A stretch of DNA of 64,000 nt from Cyprinodon diabolis (Eukaryota; Chordata; Actinopteri; Cyprinodontiformes; Cyprinodontidae), in NCBI GenBank assembly GCA_030533445.1, contig CM060069.1, positions 4,694,716 to 4,758,715 on the forward strand. Direction: 5' to 3'. A model generated the notes under the pieces. It was not told where the DNA came from. It searched no databases and saw only the letters and a program-made list of their open reading frames with translations. Numbering within the stretch: the stretch's first letter is position 1; each line of letters begins with the position of its first letter. A program made the position numbers and the translations under genes. This document shows positions 1-13,336 of the stretch, piece after piece.

Positions 1-954
1 AGAGCCCTTTATAAACCACAGCCCTTATAAACCAGAACCCTTTATAAAAGCAAACACTTTATCAAGCAGAGCTCATTATATACCAGAGCCCTCTATTAAC
101 CAGAGCCCGTTATAAACCAGAGCTTGTTATAAACCAGAGCTCTTTATAAACCTCAGATGTTTATAAACAAGAACCCTTTATTAACCAAAGACCTTTATAG
201 ACCAGAGCCTTTTATAAACCAGAGCCCTTTACAAAACAATGCCCGTTATACGACAGAGCCATATATAAACCAGAACTATTAATAAACCAGTGCCCTTTAT
301 AAACCAAAGCCCTTTTTAAACCAAAGCCCTTTATAAACCAGATTATTTTATTAACCGGACCTCTTTATACAATAAAGTCCTTTATAAACCAGAGCCCTTT
401 ATAAACCAGAGCCCTTTATATATCAGAGCCTTTTATAAACCAAAGCCCTTTATAAACAAGAGCCCATTGTAACCCAAAGCCTGTTATTAACCAGATCCCT
501 TTAAAAACCAGAGCACTATATGAACCAAAGCTGGTTATAAACCAGATGCTGTTATAAACCAGAGCCCTTTATAAACCAGAGCTATTTATAAACCAGAGCT
601 CTTTATACACAAAATCCCTTTATAAACCAGAGCCCATTATAAACCAGAGCTCATTATAAACCACAGCTATTTTTTAAAGCAGAGCTATTTATACACCAAA
701 GCCCTTAATAAACCAGAGCCCTTTATAAACTAAGGCCTTTTTAAACCAAAGCCCTTAATAAACTAAATTCCTTTAATAACCATAGCTCTTTATACGCCAA
801 AGCCTTTTATAAACCAGAGCCTTTTATAAACCAGAGCTCTTTATAAACCAGAACCCTTTATAAAAGCAAGCACTTTATCAACCAGAGCTCAACATAAACG
901 AGAGCCCTCTATTAACCAGAGCCTGTTATAAACCAGAGCTTGTTATAAACCAGA

Positions 955-980
955 GATCTTTATAAATCTTTATAAAGATC
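955..980. repeat. Perfect 12-bp inverted repeat at the element 5' junction
   Basis: GATCTTTATAAA at 955-966 and its exact reverse complement TTTATAAAGATC at 969-980 are separated by TC. The left arm is satellite; the right arm leads into the retroelement tail. The same structure is at 6,534-6,559, 10,299-10,324 and 37,922-37,947. Confidence 0.9.
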
Positions 981-1251
981 GGCCTCGGCAGATGGCCGCT
1001 CACACTGAGCCTAGTTCTGCTGGAGGTTTCTTCCTGTTAAAAGGGAGTTTTTCCTCTCCACTGTCGCTACAAGCATGCTTAGTGTGAGGGATTGTATTTG
1101 AGTCAATGAGTCAATGCAATCAACTGGTTTTCCTTAGATAGAAAACTTTGTATCAATTTGACTGTATGATCTGGTTGAACTGTAAAGTGCCTTGAGATGA
1201 CATGTGTTGTGAAATTGGCGCTATATAAATAAACTGAATTGAATTGAATTG
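967..1251 (+). mobile_element. Non-LTR retroelement 3' tail, copy 1 (full form)
   Basis: About 285 bp of non-satellite sequence inside the array. It contains GGCCTCGGCAGATGGCCGC near its start, TTTCCTTAGATAGAAAACTTT in the middle, and AAAGTGCCTTGAGATGACAT then GGCGCTATATAAATAAACTG before a terminal run of GAATT units. From general knowledge, this layout resembles 3' ends of LINE or SINE elements that are abundant in teleost genomes; I do not assign a clade. This copy keeps the segment CCTGTTAAAAGGGAGTTTTT, which copies 2 and 3 lack, and has one more terminal GAATT unit. No coding sequence is present. Confidence 0.75.
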
Positions 1252-1570
1252 ATAAACCACAGCCCTTTATAAAACAGAGCCCTTTTTAAACCAAAACCCT
1301 TAACAAACTAAATTCCTTTAATAACCAGAGCTATTGATACACCAAAGCCCTTTATAAACCAGAGCCTGTTATAAACCAGAGCTCTTTATAAACAGGGGCC
1401 CTTTATAAACCACAGCCCTGATAAACCAGAGGCCTTTATAAAAGCAAGCACTTTATCAACCAGAGCTAATTAAAAACCAGAGCCCTCTATTAACCAGAGC
1501 CCGTTATAAACCAGAGCTTGTTATAAACCAGAGATCTTTATAAACCACAGCCCTTTATAAAACAGAGCCC

Positions 1571-2450
1571 TTTATAAACCAGAGCCATTTATGAATCAAA
1601 GTCCTTTATAAACCAGAGTCATTTATAAACCAGAGCCCTTTTTAAACCAGATTCCTTTATAAAGCAGAGCCATTTATGAACCAGAGCCCTTTTTAAACCA
1701 GATTCCTTTATAAAGCAAAGCCATTAATAAACAAGAGCCCTTTTTAAACCAGATTCCTTTATAAACCAGACCCATTTATAAACCAGAACCATTTTAATCC
1801 AGAGCCCTTTTTAAACGAGATTTCTTTATAAACCAAAGACATTAATAAACCAGAGCCCTTTATAAACCAAATCCCCTAATAAACCAGAGCCTGTAAGAAA
1901 CCAGAGCCCTTTATAAACCAGAGACCTTTACAAACCAAATCCCTTTATAACCGGAGCCCTTTATGAACCACAGCCCTTTATAGACCAAAGACCTTTGCAA
2001 ACCAGAGCCCTTTATAAACCAGAGCCATTTATGAATCACAGTCCTTTATAAACCAGAGTCATTTATAAACCAGAGCCCTTTTTAAACCAGATTCCTTTAT
2101 AAAGCAGAGCCATTTATGAACCAGAGCCCTTTTTAAACCAGATTCCTTTATAAAGCAGAGCCATTAATAAACCAGAGCCCTTTTTAAACCAGATTCCTTT
2201 ATAAACCAGACCCATTTATAAACCAGAACCATTTTAATCCAGAGCCCTTTTTAAACGAGATTTCTTTATAAACCAAAGACATTAATAAACCAGAGCCCTT
2301 TATAAACCAAATCCCCTAATAAACCAGAGCCTGTAAGAAACCAGAGCCCTTTATAAACCAGAGACCTTTACAAACCAAATCCCTTTATAACCAGAGCCCT
2401 TTATGAACCACAGCCCTTTACAGACCAAAGACCTTTGCAAACCAGAGCCC
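1571..2450 (+). repeat. 440-bp tandem duplication of satellite
   Basis: Two adjacent copies, about 1,571-2,010 and 2,011-2,450. AGAGCCATTTATGAATCA recurs at 1,581 and 2,021, and AGAGCCCTTTTTAAACGAG at 1,801 and 2,241, both at an offset of 440. Only scattered differences are visible (for example AATCAAAG versus AATCACAG). The same duplication is present near 38.6-39.4 kb, with an internal deletion in its second copy. Confidence 0.85.
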
Positions 2451-5002
2451 TTTAGAAACCAAAGCCCTTCAGAAACCAAAGCCGTTTTTAAACCAGAGCC
2501 AGTTATATTCAGAGCCCGTTATAAACAGAGCCATTTATAAAGCAGAGCCCGTTATAAACCAGAGCCCTTTATGAACCAGTGAGCTATAAAAACCAGAGCT
2601 CTTTACAAACCAAAGCCCTTTATAAACCAGAGCCCTATATAAACCGGAGCTCTTTATGAACCATAGCCTTTTATAAACCAGAGCCTGTTATAAACGTGAG
2701 CCCTTTATAAACCACAGCCCTTATAAACCAGAACCCTTTATAAAAGCAAACATTTTATCAACCAGCGCTCATTATAAACCAGAGCCCTCTATTAACCAGA
2801 GCCCGTTATAAACCAGAGCTTGTTATAAACCAGAGATCTTTATAAACTACAGCCCTTTATAAACCAGAACCCTTTATAAACCAGTGCGCATTATAAACCA
2901 GAGCTCGTAATAAACCAGAGGTCTTTATAAACCAGAGCTCGTTATAAACCTGATCCCTTTATAAACCAGAGCCCTTTGTAAACCAGAGCCCTTTATTAAC
3001 CAGACCTCGTAATAAACCAGAGCCATTCATAACCCAAAGCACATTATAAACAAGATATCGTTATAAACCAGAGCTCTTTATAAACCTCAGCCGTTTATAA
3101 ACAAGAACCCTTTATTAACCAAAGACCTTTATAAACCAGAGCCCTTTATAAACCAGAGCCCTTTATATATCAGAGCTCTTTAAAAACCAAAGCCCTTTAT
3201 AAACAAGAGCCCATTATAACCCAAAGCCCGTTATTAACCAGATCCCTTTAAAAACCAGAGCCCTATATAAACCAAAGCTGGTTATAAACCAAATGCTGTT
3301 ATAAACCAGAGCCCTTTATAAACCAGAGCTATTTATAAACCAGAGCCCTTTATAAACCAGAGCCATTATAAACCACAGCCCTTTATAAACCAGAACCTTT
3401 TATAAACCAGAGCCCATTATAACCCAAAGCCCTTTATGAACCAGAGCCCTTTATAAAACAAAGCCCTTCATAAACCAAAGCCCTTTATAAACCAGAGCCC
3501 TTTATAAACTAAAGCCTTTAAACCAAAGCCCTTAATAAACTAAATTCCTTTAATAACCAGAGCTCTTTATACACCAAAACCCTTTATAAACCAGAGCCTG
3601 TTATAAACCAGAGCTCTTTATAAACCAGAACCCTTTATAAACCAGAGCCCGTTATAACCCAAACCCCCTTATAAACCAGAGCCTGTTATAAACCGGAGGC
3701 CTTTATAAAACAAAGTCCGTTATAAACCAGAGCCCATTATAAACAAGAGCCCTTTATAAACCAGAGCCCTTTACAAACCAGATACCGTTATAAACCACAG
3801 CCATATTTAACACAGAGGTATTTATAATCCAGAGCCCTTTATAAACCAAAGGCCTTTATAAATTAGATTCCTTTATAAACCAGAGCTCTTTATACACAAA
3901 ATCCCTTTATAAACCAGAGCCCATTATAAACCAGAACTCATTATAAACCACAGCTATTTTTTAAAGCAGATATTTATAAACCACAGCCCTTTATAAACCA
4001 AAGCCCCTTAACAACCAGACCCCGTTATAAAACAAAGCCCTTCATAAACCAAAGCCTTTTATAAACCAGAGCCCTTTATAAACTAAAGCCTTTTTAAACC
4101 AAAGCCCTTAATAAACTAAATTCCTTTAATAACCAGAGCTCTTTATACACCAAAACCCTTTATAAACCAGAGCCTGTTATAAACCAGAGCTCTTTATACA
4201 CCAAAACCCTTTCTAAACCGGAGCCTGTTATAAACCAGAGCTATTTATAAACCAGTGCCCTTTATAAACCAAAGCCCTTTTTAAACGAAAGCCCTTTATA
4301 AACCAGATTATTTTATTAACCAGACCTCTTTATACACCAAAGTCCTTTATAAACCAGAGCCCTTTATAAACCAGAGCCCTTTATATATCAGAGCCCTTTA
4401 TAAACCAAAGCCCTTTATAAACAAGAGCACATTATAACCCAAAGCCTGTTATTAACCATATCCCTTTAAAAACCAGAGCCCTATATAAACCAGAGCTGGT
4501 TATAAACCAAATGCTGTTATAAACCAGAGCCCTTTATAAACCAGAGCTATTTATAAACCAGAGCCCGTTATAAACCAGAGCCTGTTATAAACCACAGCCT
4601 GTTATAAACCACAGCCCTTTATAAACCAGAGCCCGTTATAACCCAAACCCCTTTATAAACCAGAGCCTGTTATAAACCGGAGGCCTTTATAAAACAAAGT
4701 CCGTTATAAACCAGAGCCCATTATAAACAAGAGCCCTTTATAAACCAGAGCCCTTTATAAACTAAAGCCTTTTTAAACCAAAGCCCTTAATAAACTAAAT
4801 TCCTTTAATAACCAGAGCTCTTTATACACCAAAACCCTTTATAAACCAGAGCCTGTTATAAACCAGAGCTCTTTATACACCAAAACCCTTTCTAAACCAG
4901 AGCCTGTTATAAACCAGAGCTCTTTATAAACCAGAGCCCTTTATAAACAAGAGCCCATTATAACCCAAAGCCCGTTATTAACCAGATCCCTTTAAAAACC
5001 AG

Positions 5003-8000
5003 AGCCCTATATAAACCAAAGCTGGTTATAAACCAGATGCTGTTATAAACCAGAGCCCTTTATAAACCAAAGCCCTTTATAAACCACAGACCTTTATAAA
5101 CCAGAACCTTTTATAAACCAGAGCCCGTTATAACCCAAAGCCCTTTATAAACCAGAGGCCGTTATAAACCGGAGGCCTTTATAAACCACAGCCCATTATA
5201 AACCACAGCCCTTTATAAACCAGAACCCTTTATAAACCAGAGACCGTTATAACCCAAAGCCCTTTATAAACCAGAGCCCATTATAAACAGGGGCCTTTTA
5301 TAAACCAAAGTCCATTATAAACCAGAGCCCATTATAAACAAGAGCCCTTTATAAACCAGAGCCCTTTACAAACCAGAGCCCGTTATAAACCACAGCCATT
5401 TTTAACAGAGAGGTATTTATAATCCAGAGCCCTTTATAAACCAAAGCCCTTTATAAACCAGATTCCTTTATAAACCAGAGCTCATTATAAACCAGAACTC
5501 ATTATAAACCAGAGCTATTTTTTAAAGCAGAGCTATTTATAAACCAGAGCCCTTTATAAACCAAAGCCCCTTAACAACCAGAGCCCGTTATAAAACAAAG
5601 CCCTTTATAAACCACAGCCCTTATAAACCAGAACCCTTTATAAAAGCAAACACTTTATCAAGCAGAGCTCATTATAAACCAGAGCCCTCTATTAACCAGA
5701 GCCCGTTATAAACCAGAGCTTGTTATAAACCAGAGCTCTTTATAAACCTCAGATGTTTATAAACAAGAACCCTTTATTAACCAAAGACCTTTATAAACCA
5801 GAGCCTTTTATAAACCAGAGCCCTTTACAAAACAATGCCCGTTATACGACAGAGCCATATATAAACCAGAACTATTAATAAACCAGTGCCCTTTATAAAC
5901 CAAAGCCCTTTTTAAACCAAAGCCCTTCATAAACCAGATTGTTTTATTAACCGGACCTCTTTATACACCAAAGTCCTTTATAAACCAGAGCCCTTTATAT
6001 ATCAGAGCCTTTTATAAACCAAAGCCCTTTATAAACAAGAGCCCATTGTAACCCAAAGCCTGTTATTAACCAGATCCCTTTAAAAACCAGAGCACTATAT
6101 AAACCAAAGCTGGTTATAAACCAGATGCTGTTATAAACCAGAGCCCTTTATAAAACAGAGCTATTTATAAACCAGAGCTCTTTATACACAAAATCCCTTT
6201 ATAAACCAGAGCCCATTATAAACCAGAGCTCATTATAAACCACAGCCATTTTTTAAAGCAGAGCTATTTATACACCAAAGCCCTTAATAAACCAGAGCCC
6301 TTTATAAACTAAGGCATTTTTAAACCAAAGCCCTTAATAAACTAAATTCCTTTAATAACCAGAGTTCTTTATACACCAAAGCCCTTTATAAACCAGAGCC
6401 TTTTATAAACCAGAGCTCTTTATAAACCAGAACCCTTTATAAAAGCAAGCACTTTATCAACCAGAGCTCAACATAAACGAGAGCCCTCTATTAACCAGAG
6501 CCTGTTATAAACCAGAGCTTGTTATAAACCAGAGATCTTTATAAATCTTTATAAAGATCGGCCTCGGCAGATGACCGCTCACACTGAGCCTGGTTCTGCT
6601 GGAGGTTTCTTTTTCCTCTCCACTGTCGCTACAAGCATGCTTAGTGTGAGGGATTGTATTTGAGTCAATGAGTCAATGCAATCAACTGGTTTTCCTTAGA
6701 TAGAAAACTTTGTATCAATTTGACTGTATGATCTGGTTGAACTGTAAAGTGCCTTGAGATGACATGTGTTGTGAAATTGGCGCTATATAAATAAACTGAA
6801 TTGAATTGATAAACCACAGCCCTTTATAAAACAGAGCCCTTTTTAAACCAAAACCCTTAACAAACTAAATTCCTTTAATAACCAGAGCTATTGATACACC
6901 AAAGCCCTTTATAAACCAGAGCCTGTTATAAACCAGAGCTCTTTATAAACAGGGGCCCTTTATAAACCACAGCCCTTATAAACCAGAAGCCTTTATAAAA
7001 GCAAGCACTTTATCAACCAGAGCTAATTAAAAACCAGAGCCCTCTATTAACCAGAGCCCGTTATAAACCAGAGCTTGTTATAAACCAGAGATCTTTATAA
7101 ACCACAGCCCTTTATAAAACAGAGCCCTTTATAATCCAGAGCCATTTATGAATCACAGTCCTTTATAAACCAGAGTCATTTATAAACCAGAGCCCTTTTT
7201 AAACCAGATTCCTTTATAAAGCAGAGCCATTTATGAACCAGAGCCCTTTTTAAACCAGATTCCTTTATAAAGCAGAGCCATTAATAAACCAGAGCCCTTT
7301 TTAAACCAGATTCCTTTATAAACCAGACCCATTTATAAACCAGAACCATTTTAATCCAGAGCCCTTTTTAAACGAGATTTCTTTATAAACAAAAGACATT
7401 AATAAACCAGAGCCCTTTATAAACCAAATCCCCTAATAAACCAGAGCCTGTAAGAAACCAGAGCCCTTTATAAACCAGAGACCTTTACAAACCAAATCCC
7501 TTTATAACCAGAGCCCTTTATGAACCACAGCCCTTTATAGACCAAAGACCTTTGCAAACCAGAGCCCTTTACAAACCAAAGCCCTTCAGAAACCAAAGCC
7601 GTTTTTAAACCAGAGCCAGTTATATTCAGAGCCCGTTATAAACAGAGCCATTTATAAAGCAGAGCCCGTTATAAACCAGAGCCCTTTATGAACCAGTGAG
7701 CTATAAAAACCAGAGCTCTTTACAAACCAAAGCCCTTTATAAACCAGAGCCCTATATAAACCGGAGCTCTTTACAAACCATAGCCTTTTATAAACCAGAG
7801 CCTGTTATAAATGTGAGCCCTTTATAAACCACAGCCCTTATAAACCAGAACCCTTTATAAAAGCAAACATTTTATCAACCAGAGCTCATTATAAACCAGA
7901 GCCCTCTATTAACCAGAGCCCGTTATAAACCAGAGCTTGTTATAAACCAGAGATCTTTATAAACTACAGCCCTTTATAAACCAGAACCCTTTATAAACCA

Positions 8001-8750
8001 GTGCGCATTATAAACCAGAGCTCGTAATAAACCAGAGGTCTTTATAAACCAGAGCTCGTTATAAACCTGATCCCTTTATAAACCAGAGCCCTTTGTAAAC
8101 CAGAGCCCTTTATTAACCAGACCTCGTAATAAACCAGAGCCATTCATAACCCAAAGCACGTTATAAACAAGATATCGTTATAAACCAGAGCTCTTTATAA
8201 ACCTCAGCCGTTTATAAACAAGAACCCTTTATTAACCAAAGACCTTTATAAACCAGAGCCCTTTATAAACCAGAGCCCTTTATATATCAGAGCCCTTTAT
8301 AAACCAAAGCCCTTTATAAACAAGAGCCCATTATAACCCAAAGCCCGTTATTAACCAGATCCCTTTAAAAACCAGAGCCCTATATAAACCAAAGCTGGTT
8401 ATAAACCAAATGCTGTTATAAACCAGAGCCCTTTATAAACCAGAGCTATTTATAAACCAGAGCCCTTTATAAACCAGAGCCATTATAAACCACAGCCCTT
8501 TATAAACCAGAACCTTTTATAAACCAGAGCCCATTATAACCCAAAGCCCTTTATAAACCAGAGCCCTTTGAAAAACCAAAGCCCCTTAACAACCAGAGCC
8601 CTTTATAAAACAAAGGCCTTTATAAACCAGATTCCTTTATAAATCAGAGCTCTTTATACACAAAATCCCTTTATAAACCAGAGCCCATTATAAACCAGAA
8701 CTCATTATAAACCACAGCTATTTTTTAAAGCAGAGATATGTATAAACCAC
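5003..8750 (+). repeat. 3,748-bp higher-order unit, copy 1
   Basis: Tandem with the next unit at an offset of 3,748 bp. AGCCCTATATAAACC at 5,003 recurs at 8,751, and AAGCAAACACTTTATCAAG at 5,644 recurs at 9,392. The unit carries one retroelement tail. Differences from copy 2 are mainly whole-monomer gains or losses and a 6-bp deletion. Confidence 0.88.
6546..6809 (+). mobile_element. Non-LTR retroelement 3' tail, copy 2 (internally deleted)
   Basis: Same element as at 967, but the segment CCTGTTAAAAGGGAG after GGAGGTTTCTT is missing, and the terminal GAATT run is one unit shorter. It lies at the equivalent place in the satellite context, so it was copied with the surrounding block and did not insert independently. 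Confidence 0.75.
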
Positions 8751-11700
8751 AGCCCTATATAAACCAAAGCTGGTTATAAACCAGATGCTGTTATAAACCA
8801 GAGCCCTTTATAAACCAAAGCCCTTTATAAACCACAGACCTTTATAAACCAGAACCTTTTATAAACCAGAGCCCGTTATAACCCAAAGCCCTTTATAAAC
8901 CAGAGGCCGTTATAAACCGGAGGCCTTTATAAACCACAGCCCATTATAAACCACAGCCCTTTATAAACCAGAACCCTTTATAAACCAGAGACCGTTATAA
9001 CCCAAAGCCCTTTATAAACCTGAGCCCATTATAAACAGGGGCCTTTTATAAACCAAAGTCCATTATAAACCAGAGCCCATTATAAACAAGAGCCCTTTAT
9101 AAACCAGAGCCCTTTACAAACCAGAGCCCGTTATAAACCACAGCCATTTTTAACAGAGAGGTATTTATAATCCAGAGCCCTTTATAAACCAAAGCCCTTT
9201 ATAAACCAGATTCCTTTATAAACCAGAGCTCATTATAAACCAGAACTCATTATAAACCAGAGCTATTTTTTAAAGCAGAGCTATTTATAAACCAGAGCCC
9301 TTTATAAACCAAAGCCCCTTAACAACCAGAGCCCGTTATAAAACAAAGCCCTTTATAAACCACAGCCCTTATAAACCAGAACCCTTTATAAAAGCAAACA
9401 CTTTATCAAGCAGAGCTCATTATAAACCAGAGCCCTCTATTAACCAGAGCCCGTTATAAACCAGAGCTTGTTATAAACCAGAGCTCTTTATAAACCTCAG
9501 ATGTTTATAAACAAGAACCCTTTATTAACCAAAGACCTTTATAAACCAGAGCCTTTTATAAACCAGAGCCCTTTACAAAACAATGCCCGTTATACGACAG
9601 AGCCATATATAAACCAGAACTATTAATAAACCAGTGCCCTTTATAAACCAAAGCCCTTTTTAAACCAAAGCCCTTCATAAACCAGATTATTTTATTAACC
9701 GGACCTCTTTATACACCAAAGTCCTTTATAAACCAGAGCCCTTTAAAAACCAGAGCCCTTTATATATCAGAGCCTTTTATAAACCAAAGCCCTTTATAAA
9801 CAAGAGCCCATTGTAACCCAAAGCCTGTTATTAACCAGATCCCTTTAAAAACCAGAGCACTATATAAACCAAAGCTGGTTATAAACCAGATGCTGTTATA
9901 AACCAGAGCCCTTTATAAACCAGAGCTATTTATAAACCAGAGCTCTTTATACACAAAATCCCTTTATAAACCAGAGCCCATTATAAACCAGAGCTCATTA
10001 TAAACCACAGCCATTTTTTAAAGCAGAGCTATTTATACACCAAAGCCCTTAATAAACCAGAGCCCTTTATAAACTAAGGCCTTTTTAAACCAAAGCCCTT
10101 AATAAACTAAATTCCTTTAATAACCAGAGTTCTTTATACACCAAAGCCCTTTATAAACCAGAGCCTTTTATAAACCAGAGCTCTTTATAAACCAGAACCC
10201 TTTATAAAAGCAAGCACTTTATCAACCAGAGCTCAACATAAACGAGAGCCCTCTATTAACCAGAGCCTGTTATAAACCAGAGCTTGTTATAAACCAGAGA
10301 TCTTTATAAATCTTTATAAAGATCGGCCTCGGCAGATGGCCGCTCACACTGAGCCTGGTTCTGCTGGAGGTTTCTTTTTCCTCTCCACTGTCGCTACAAG
10401 CATGCTTAGTGTGAGGGATTGTATTTGAGTCAATGAGTCAATGCAATCAACTGGTTTTCTTTAGATAGAAAACTTTGTATCAATTTGACTGTATGATCTG
10501 GTTGAACTGTAAAGTGCCTTGAGATGACATGTGTTGTGAAATTGGCGCTATATAAATAAACTGAATTGAATTGATAAACCACAGCCCTTTATAAAACAGA
10601 GCCCTTTTTAAACCAAAACCCTTAACAAACTAAATTCCTTTAATAACCAGAGCTATTGATACACCAAAGCCCTTTATAAACCAGAGCCTGTTATAAACCA
10701 GAGCTCTTTATAAACAGGGGCCCTTTATAAACCACAGCCCTTATAAACCAGAAGCCTTTATAAAAGCAAGCACTTTATCAACCAGAGCTAATTAAAAACC
10801 AGAGCCCTCTATTAACCAGAGCCCGTTATAAACCAGAGCTTGTTATAAACCAGAGATCTTTATAAACCACAGCCCTTTATAAAACAGAGCCCTTTATAAT
10901 CCAGAGCCATTTATGAATCACAGTCCTTTATAAACCAGAGTCATTTATAAACCAGAGCCCTTTTTAAACCAGATTCCTTTATAAAGCAGAGCCATTTATG
11001 AACCAGAGCCCTTTTTAAACCAGATTCCTTTATAAAGCAGAGCCATTAATAAACCAGAGCCCTTTTTAAACCAGATTCCTTTATAAACCAGACCCATTTA
11101 TAAACCAGAACCATTTTAATCCAGAGCCCTTTTTAAACGAGATTTCTTTATAAACAAAAGACATTAATAAACCAGAGCCCTTTATAAACCAAATCCCCTA
11201 ATAAACCAGAGCCTGTAAGAAACCAGAGCCCTTTACAAACCAAATCCCTTTATAACCAGAGCCCTTTATGAACCACAGCCCTTTATAGACCAAAGACCTT
11301 TGCAAACCAGAGCCCTTTACAAACCAAAGCCCTTCAGAAACCAAAGCCGTTTTTAAACCAGAGCCAGTTATATTCAGAGCCCGTTATAAACAGAGCCATT
11401 TATAAAGCAGAGCCCGTTATAAACCAGAGCCCTTTATGAACCAGTGAGCTATAAAAACCAGAGCTCTTTACAAACCAAAGCCCTTTATAAACCAGAGCCC
11501 TATATAAACCGGAGCTCTTTACAAACCATAGCCTTTTATAAACCAGAGCCTGTTATAAATGTGAGCCCTTTATAAACCACAGCCCTTATAAACCAGAACA
11601 CTTTATAAAAGCAAACATTTTATCAACCAGAGCTCATTATAAACCAGAGCCCTCTATTAACCAGTTATAAACCAGAGCTTGTTATAAACCAGAGATCTTT

Positions 11701-12410
11701 ATAAACTACAGCCCTTTATAAACCAGAACCCTTTATAAACCAGTGCGCATTATAAACCAGAGCTCGTAATAAACCAGAGGTCTTTATAAACCAGAGCTCG
11801 TTATAAACCTGATCCCTTTATAAACCAGAGCCCTTTGTAAACCAGAGCCCTTTATTAACCAGACCTCGTAATAAACCAGAGCCATTCATAACCCAAAGCA
11901 CGTTATAAACAAGATATCGTTATAAACCAGAGCTCTTTATAAACCTCAGCCGTTTATAAACAAGAACCCTTTATTAACCAAAGACCTTTATAAACCAGAG
12001 CCCTTTATAAACCAGAGCCCTTTATATATCAGAGCCCTTTATAAACCAAAGCCCTTTATAAACAAGAGCCCATTATAACCCAAAGCCCGTTATTAACCAG
12101 ATCCCTTTAAAAACCAGAGCCCTATATAAACCAAAGCTGGTTATAAACCAAATGCTGTTATAAACCAGAGCCCTTTATAAACCAGAGCTATTTATAAACC
12201 AGAGCCCTTTATAAACCAGAGCCATTATAAACCACAGCCCTTTATAAACCAGAACCTTTTATAAACCAGAGCCCATTATAACCCAAAGCCCTTTATAAAC
12301 CAGAGCCCTTTGAAAAACCAAAGCCCCTTAACAACCAGAGCCCTTTATAAAACAAAGGCCTTTATAAACCAGATTCCTTTATAAATCAGAGCTCTTTATA
12401 CACAAAATCC
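8751..12410 (+). repeat. 3,748-bp higher-order unit, copy 2
   Basis: Direct continuation of copy 1. It has one extra 17-bp monomer around 9,740, lacks one monomer around 11,225, and has a 6-bp deletion near 11,664, so its length differs slightly. It ends at the novel junction ACAAAATCCC|TATATAAACC near 12,410, where the 917-bp duplication begins. Confidence 0.85.
10311..10575 (+). mobile_element. Non-LTR retroelement 3' tail, copy 3 (internally deleted)
   Basis: Carries the same internal deletion and the same shortened GAATT run as copy 2. One visible private change is CTGGTTTTCTTTAGATAG, where the other copies have TTTTCCTTAG. It is part of the second 3,748-bp unit. Confidence 0.75.
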
Positions 12411-13336
12411 CTATATAAACCGGAGCTCTTTACAAACCATAGCCTTTTATAAACCAGAGCCTGTTATAAATGTGAGCCCTTTATAAACCACAGCCCTTAT
12501 AAACCAGAACCCTTTATAAAAGCAAACATTTTATCAACCAGAGCTCATTATAAACCAGAGCCCTCTATTAACCAGAGCCCGTTATAAACCAGAGCTTGTT
12601 ATAAACCAGAGATCTTTATAAACTACAGCCCTTTATAAACCAGAACCCTTTATAAACAAGTGCGCATTATAAACCAGAGCTCGTAATAAACCAGAGGTCT
12701 TTATAAACCAGAGCTCGTTATAAACCTGATCCCTTTATAAACCAGAGCCCTTTGTAAACCAGAGCCCTTTATTAACCAGACCTCGTAATAAACCAGAGCC
12801 ATTCATAACCCAAAGCACGTTATAAACAAGATATCGTTATAAACCAGAGCTCTTTATAAACCTCAGCCGTTTATAAACAAGAACCCTTTATTAACCAAAG
12901 ACCTTTATAAACCAGAGCCCTTTATAAACCAGAGCCCTTTATATATCAGAGCCCTTTATAAACCAAAGCCCTTTATAAACAAGAGCCCATTATAACCCAA
13001 AGCCCGTTATTAACCAGATCCCTTTAAAAACCAGAGCCCTATATAAACCAAAGCTGGTTATAAACCAAATGCTGTTATAAACCAGAGCCCTTTATAAACC
13101 AGAGCTATTTATAAACCAGAGCCCTTTATAAACCAGAGCCATTATAAACCACAGCCCTTTATAAACCAGAACCTTTTATAAACCAGAGCCCATTATAACC
13201 CAAAGCCCTTTATAAACCAGAGCCCTTTGAAAAACCAAAGCCCCTTAACAAACAGAGCCCTTTATAAAACAAAGGCCTTTATAAACCAGATTCCTTTATA
13301 AATCAGAGCTCTTTATACACAAAATCCCTTTATAAA
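11509..13336 (+). repeat. 911/917-bp tandem duplication
   Basis: CCGGAGCTCTTTACAAACC at 11,509 recurs at 12,420. The first copy is 6 bp shorter because of a deletion near 11,664 (CCAGTTATAAACC where the second copy has CCAGAGCCCGTTATAAACC). The join between copies, ACAAAATCCC|TATATAAACC, is unlike ordinary monomer junctions and reappears near 25,453. Confidence 0.88.

Larger units (their letters stand above)
48..3420 (+). repeat. Higher-order block A (paralogue of 37,032-40,350)
   Basis: This stretch is repeated about 37 kb downstream, starting from the diagnostic AAGCAAACACTTTATCAAG (48 here, 37,032 there). The order of variant monomers, the retroelement tail and an internal 440-bp tandem duplication are all shared. 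The offset drifts from 36,984 to about 36,933 bp through gains and losses of monomers. Ends are approximate. Confidence 0.8.
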
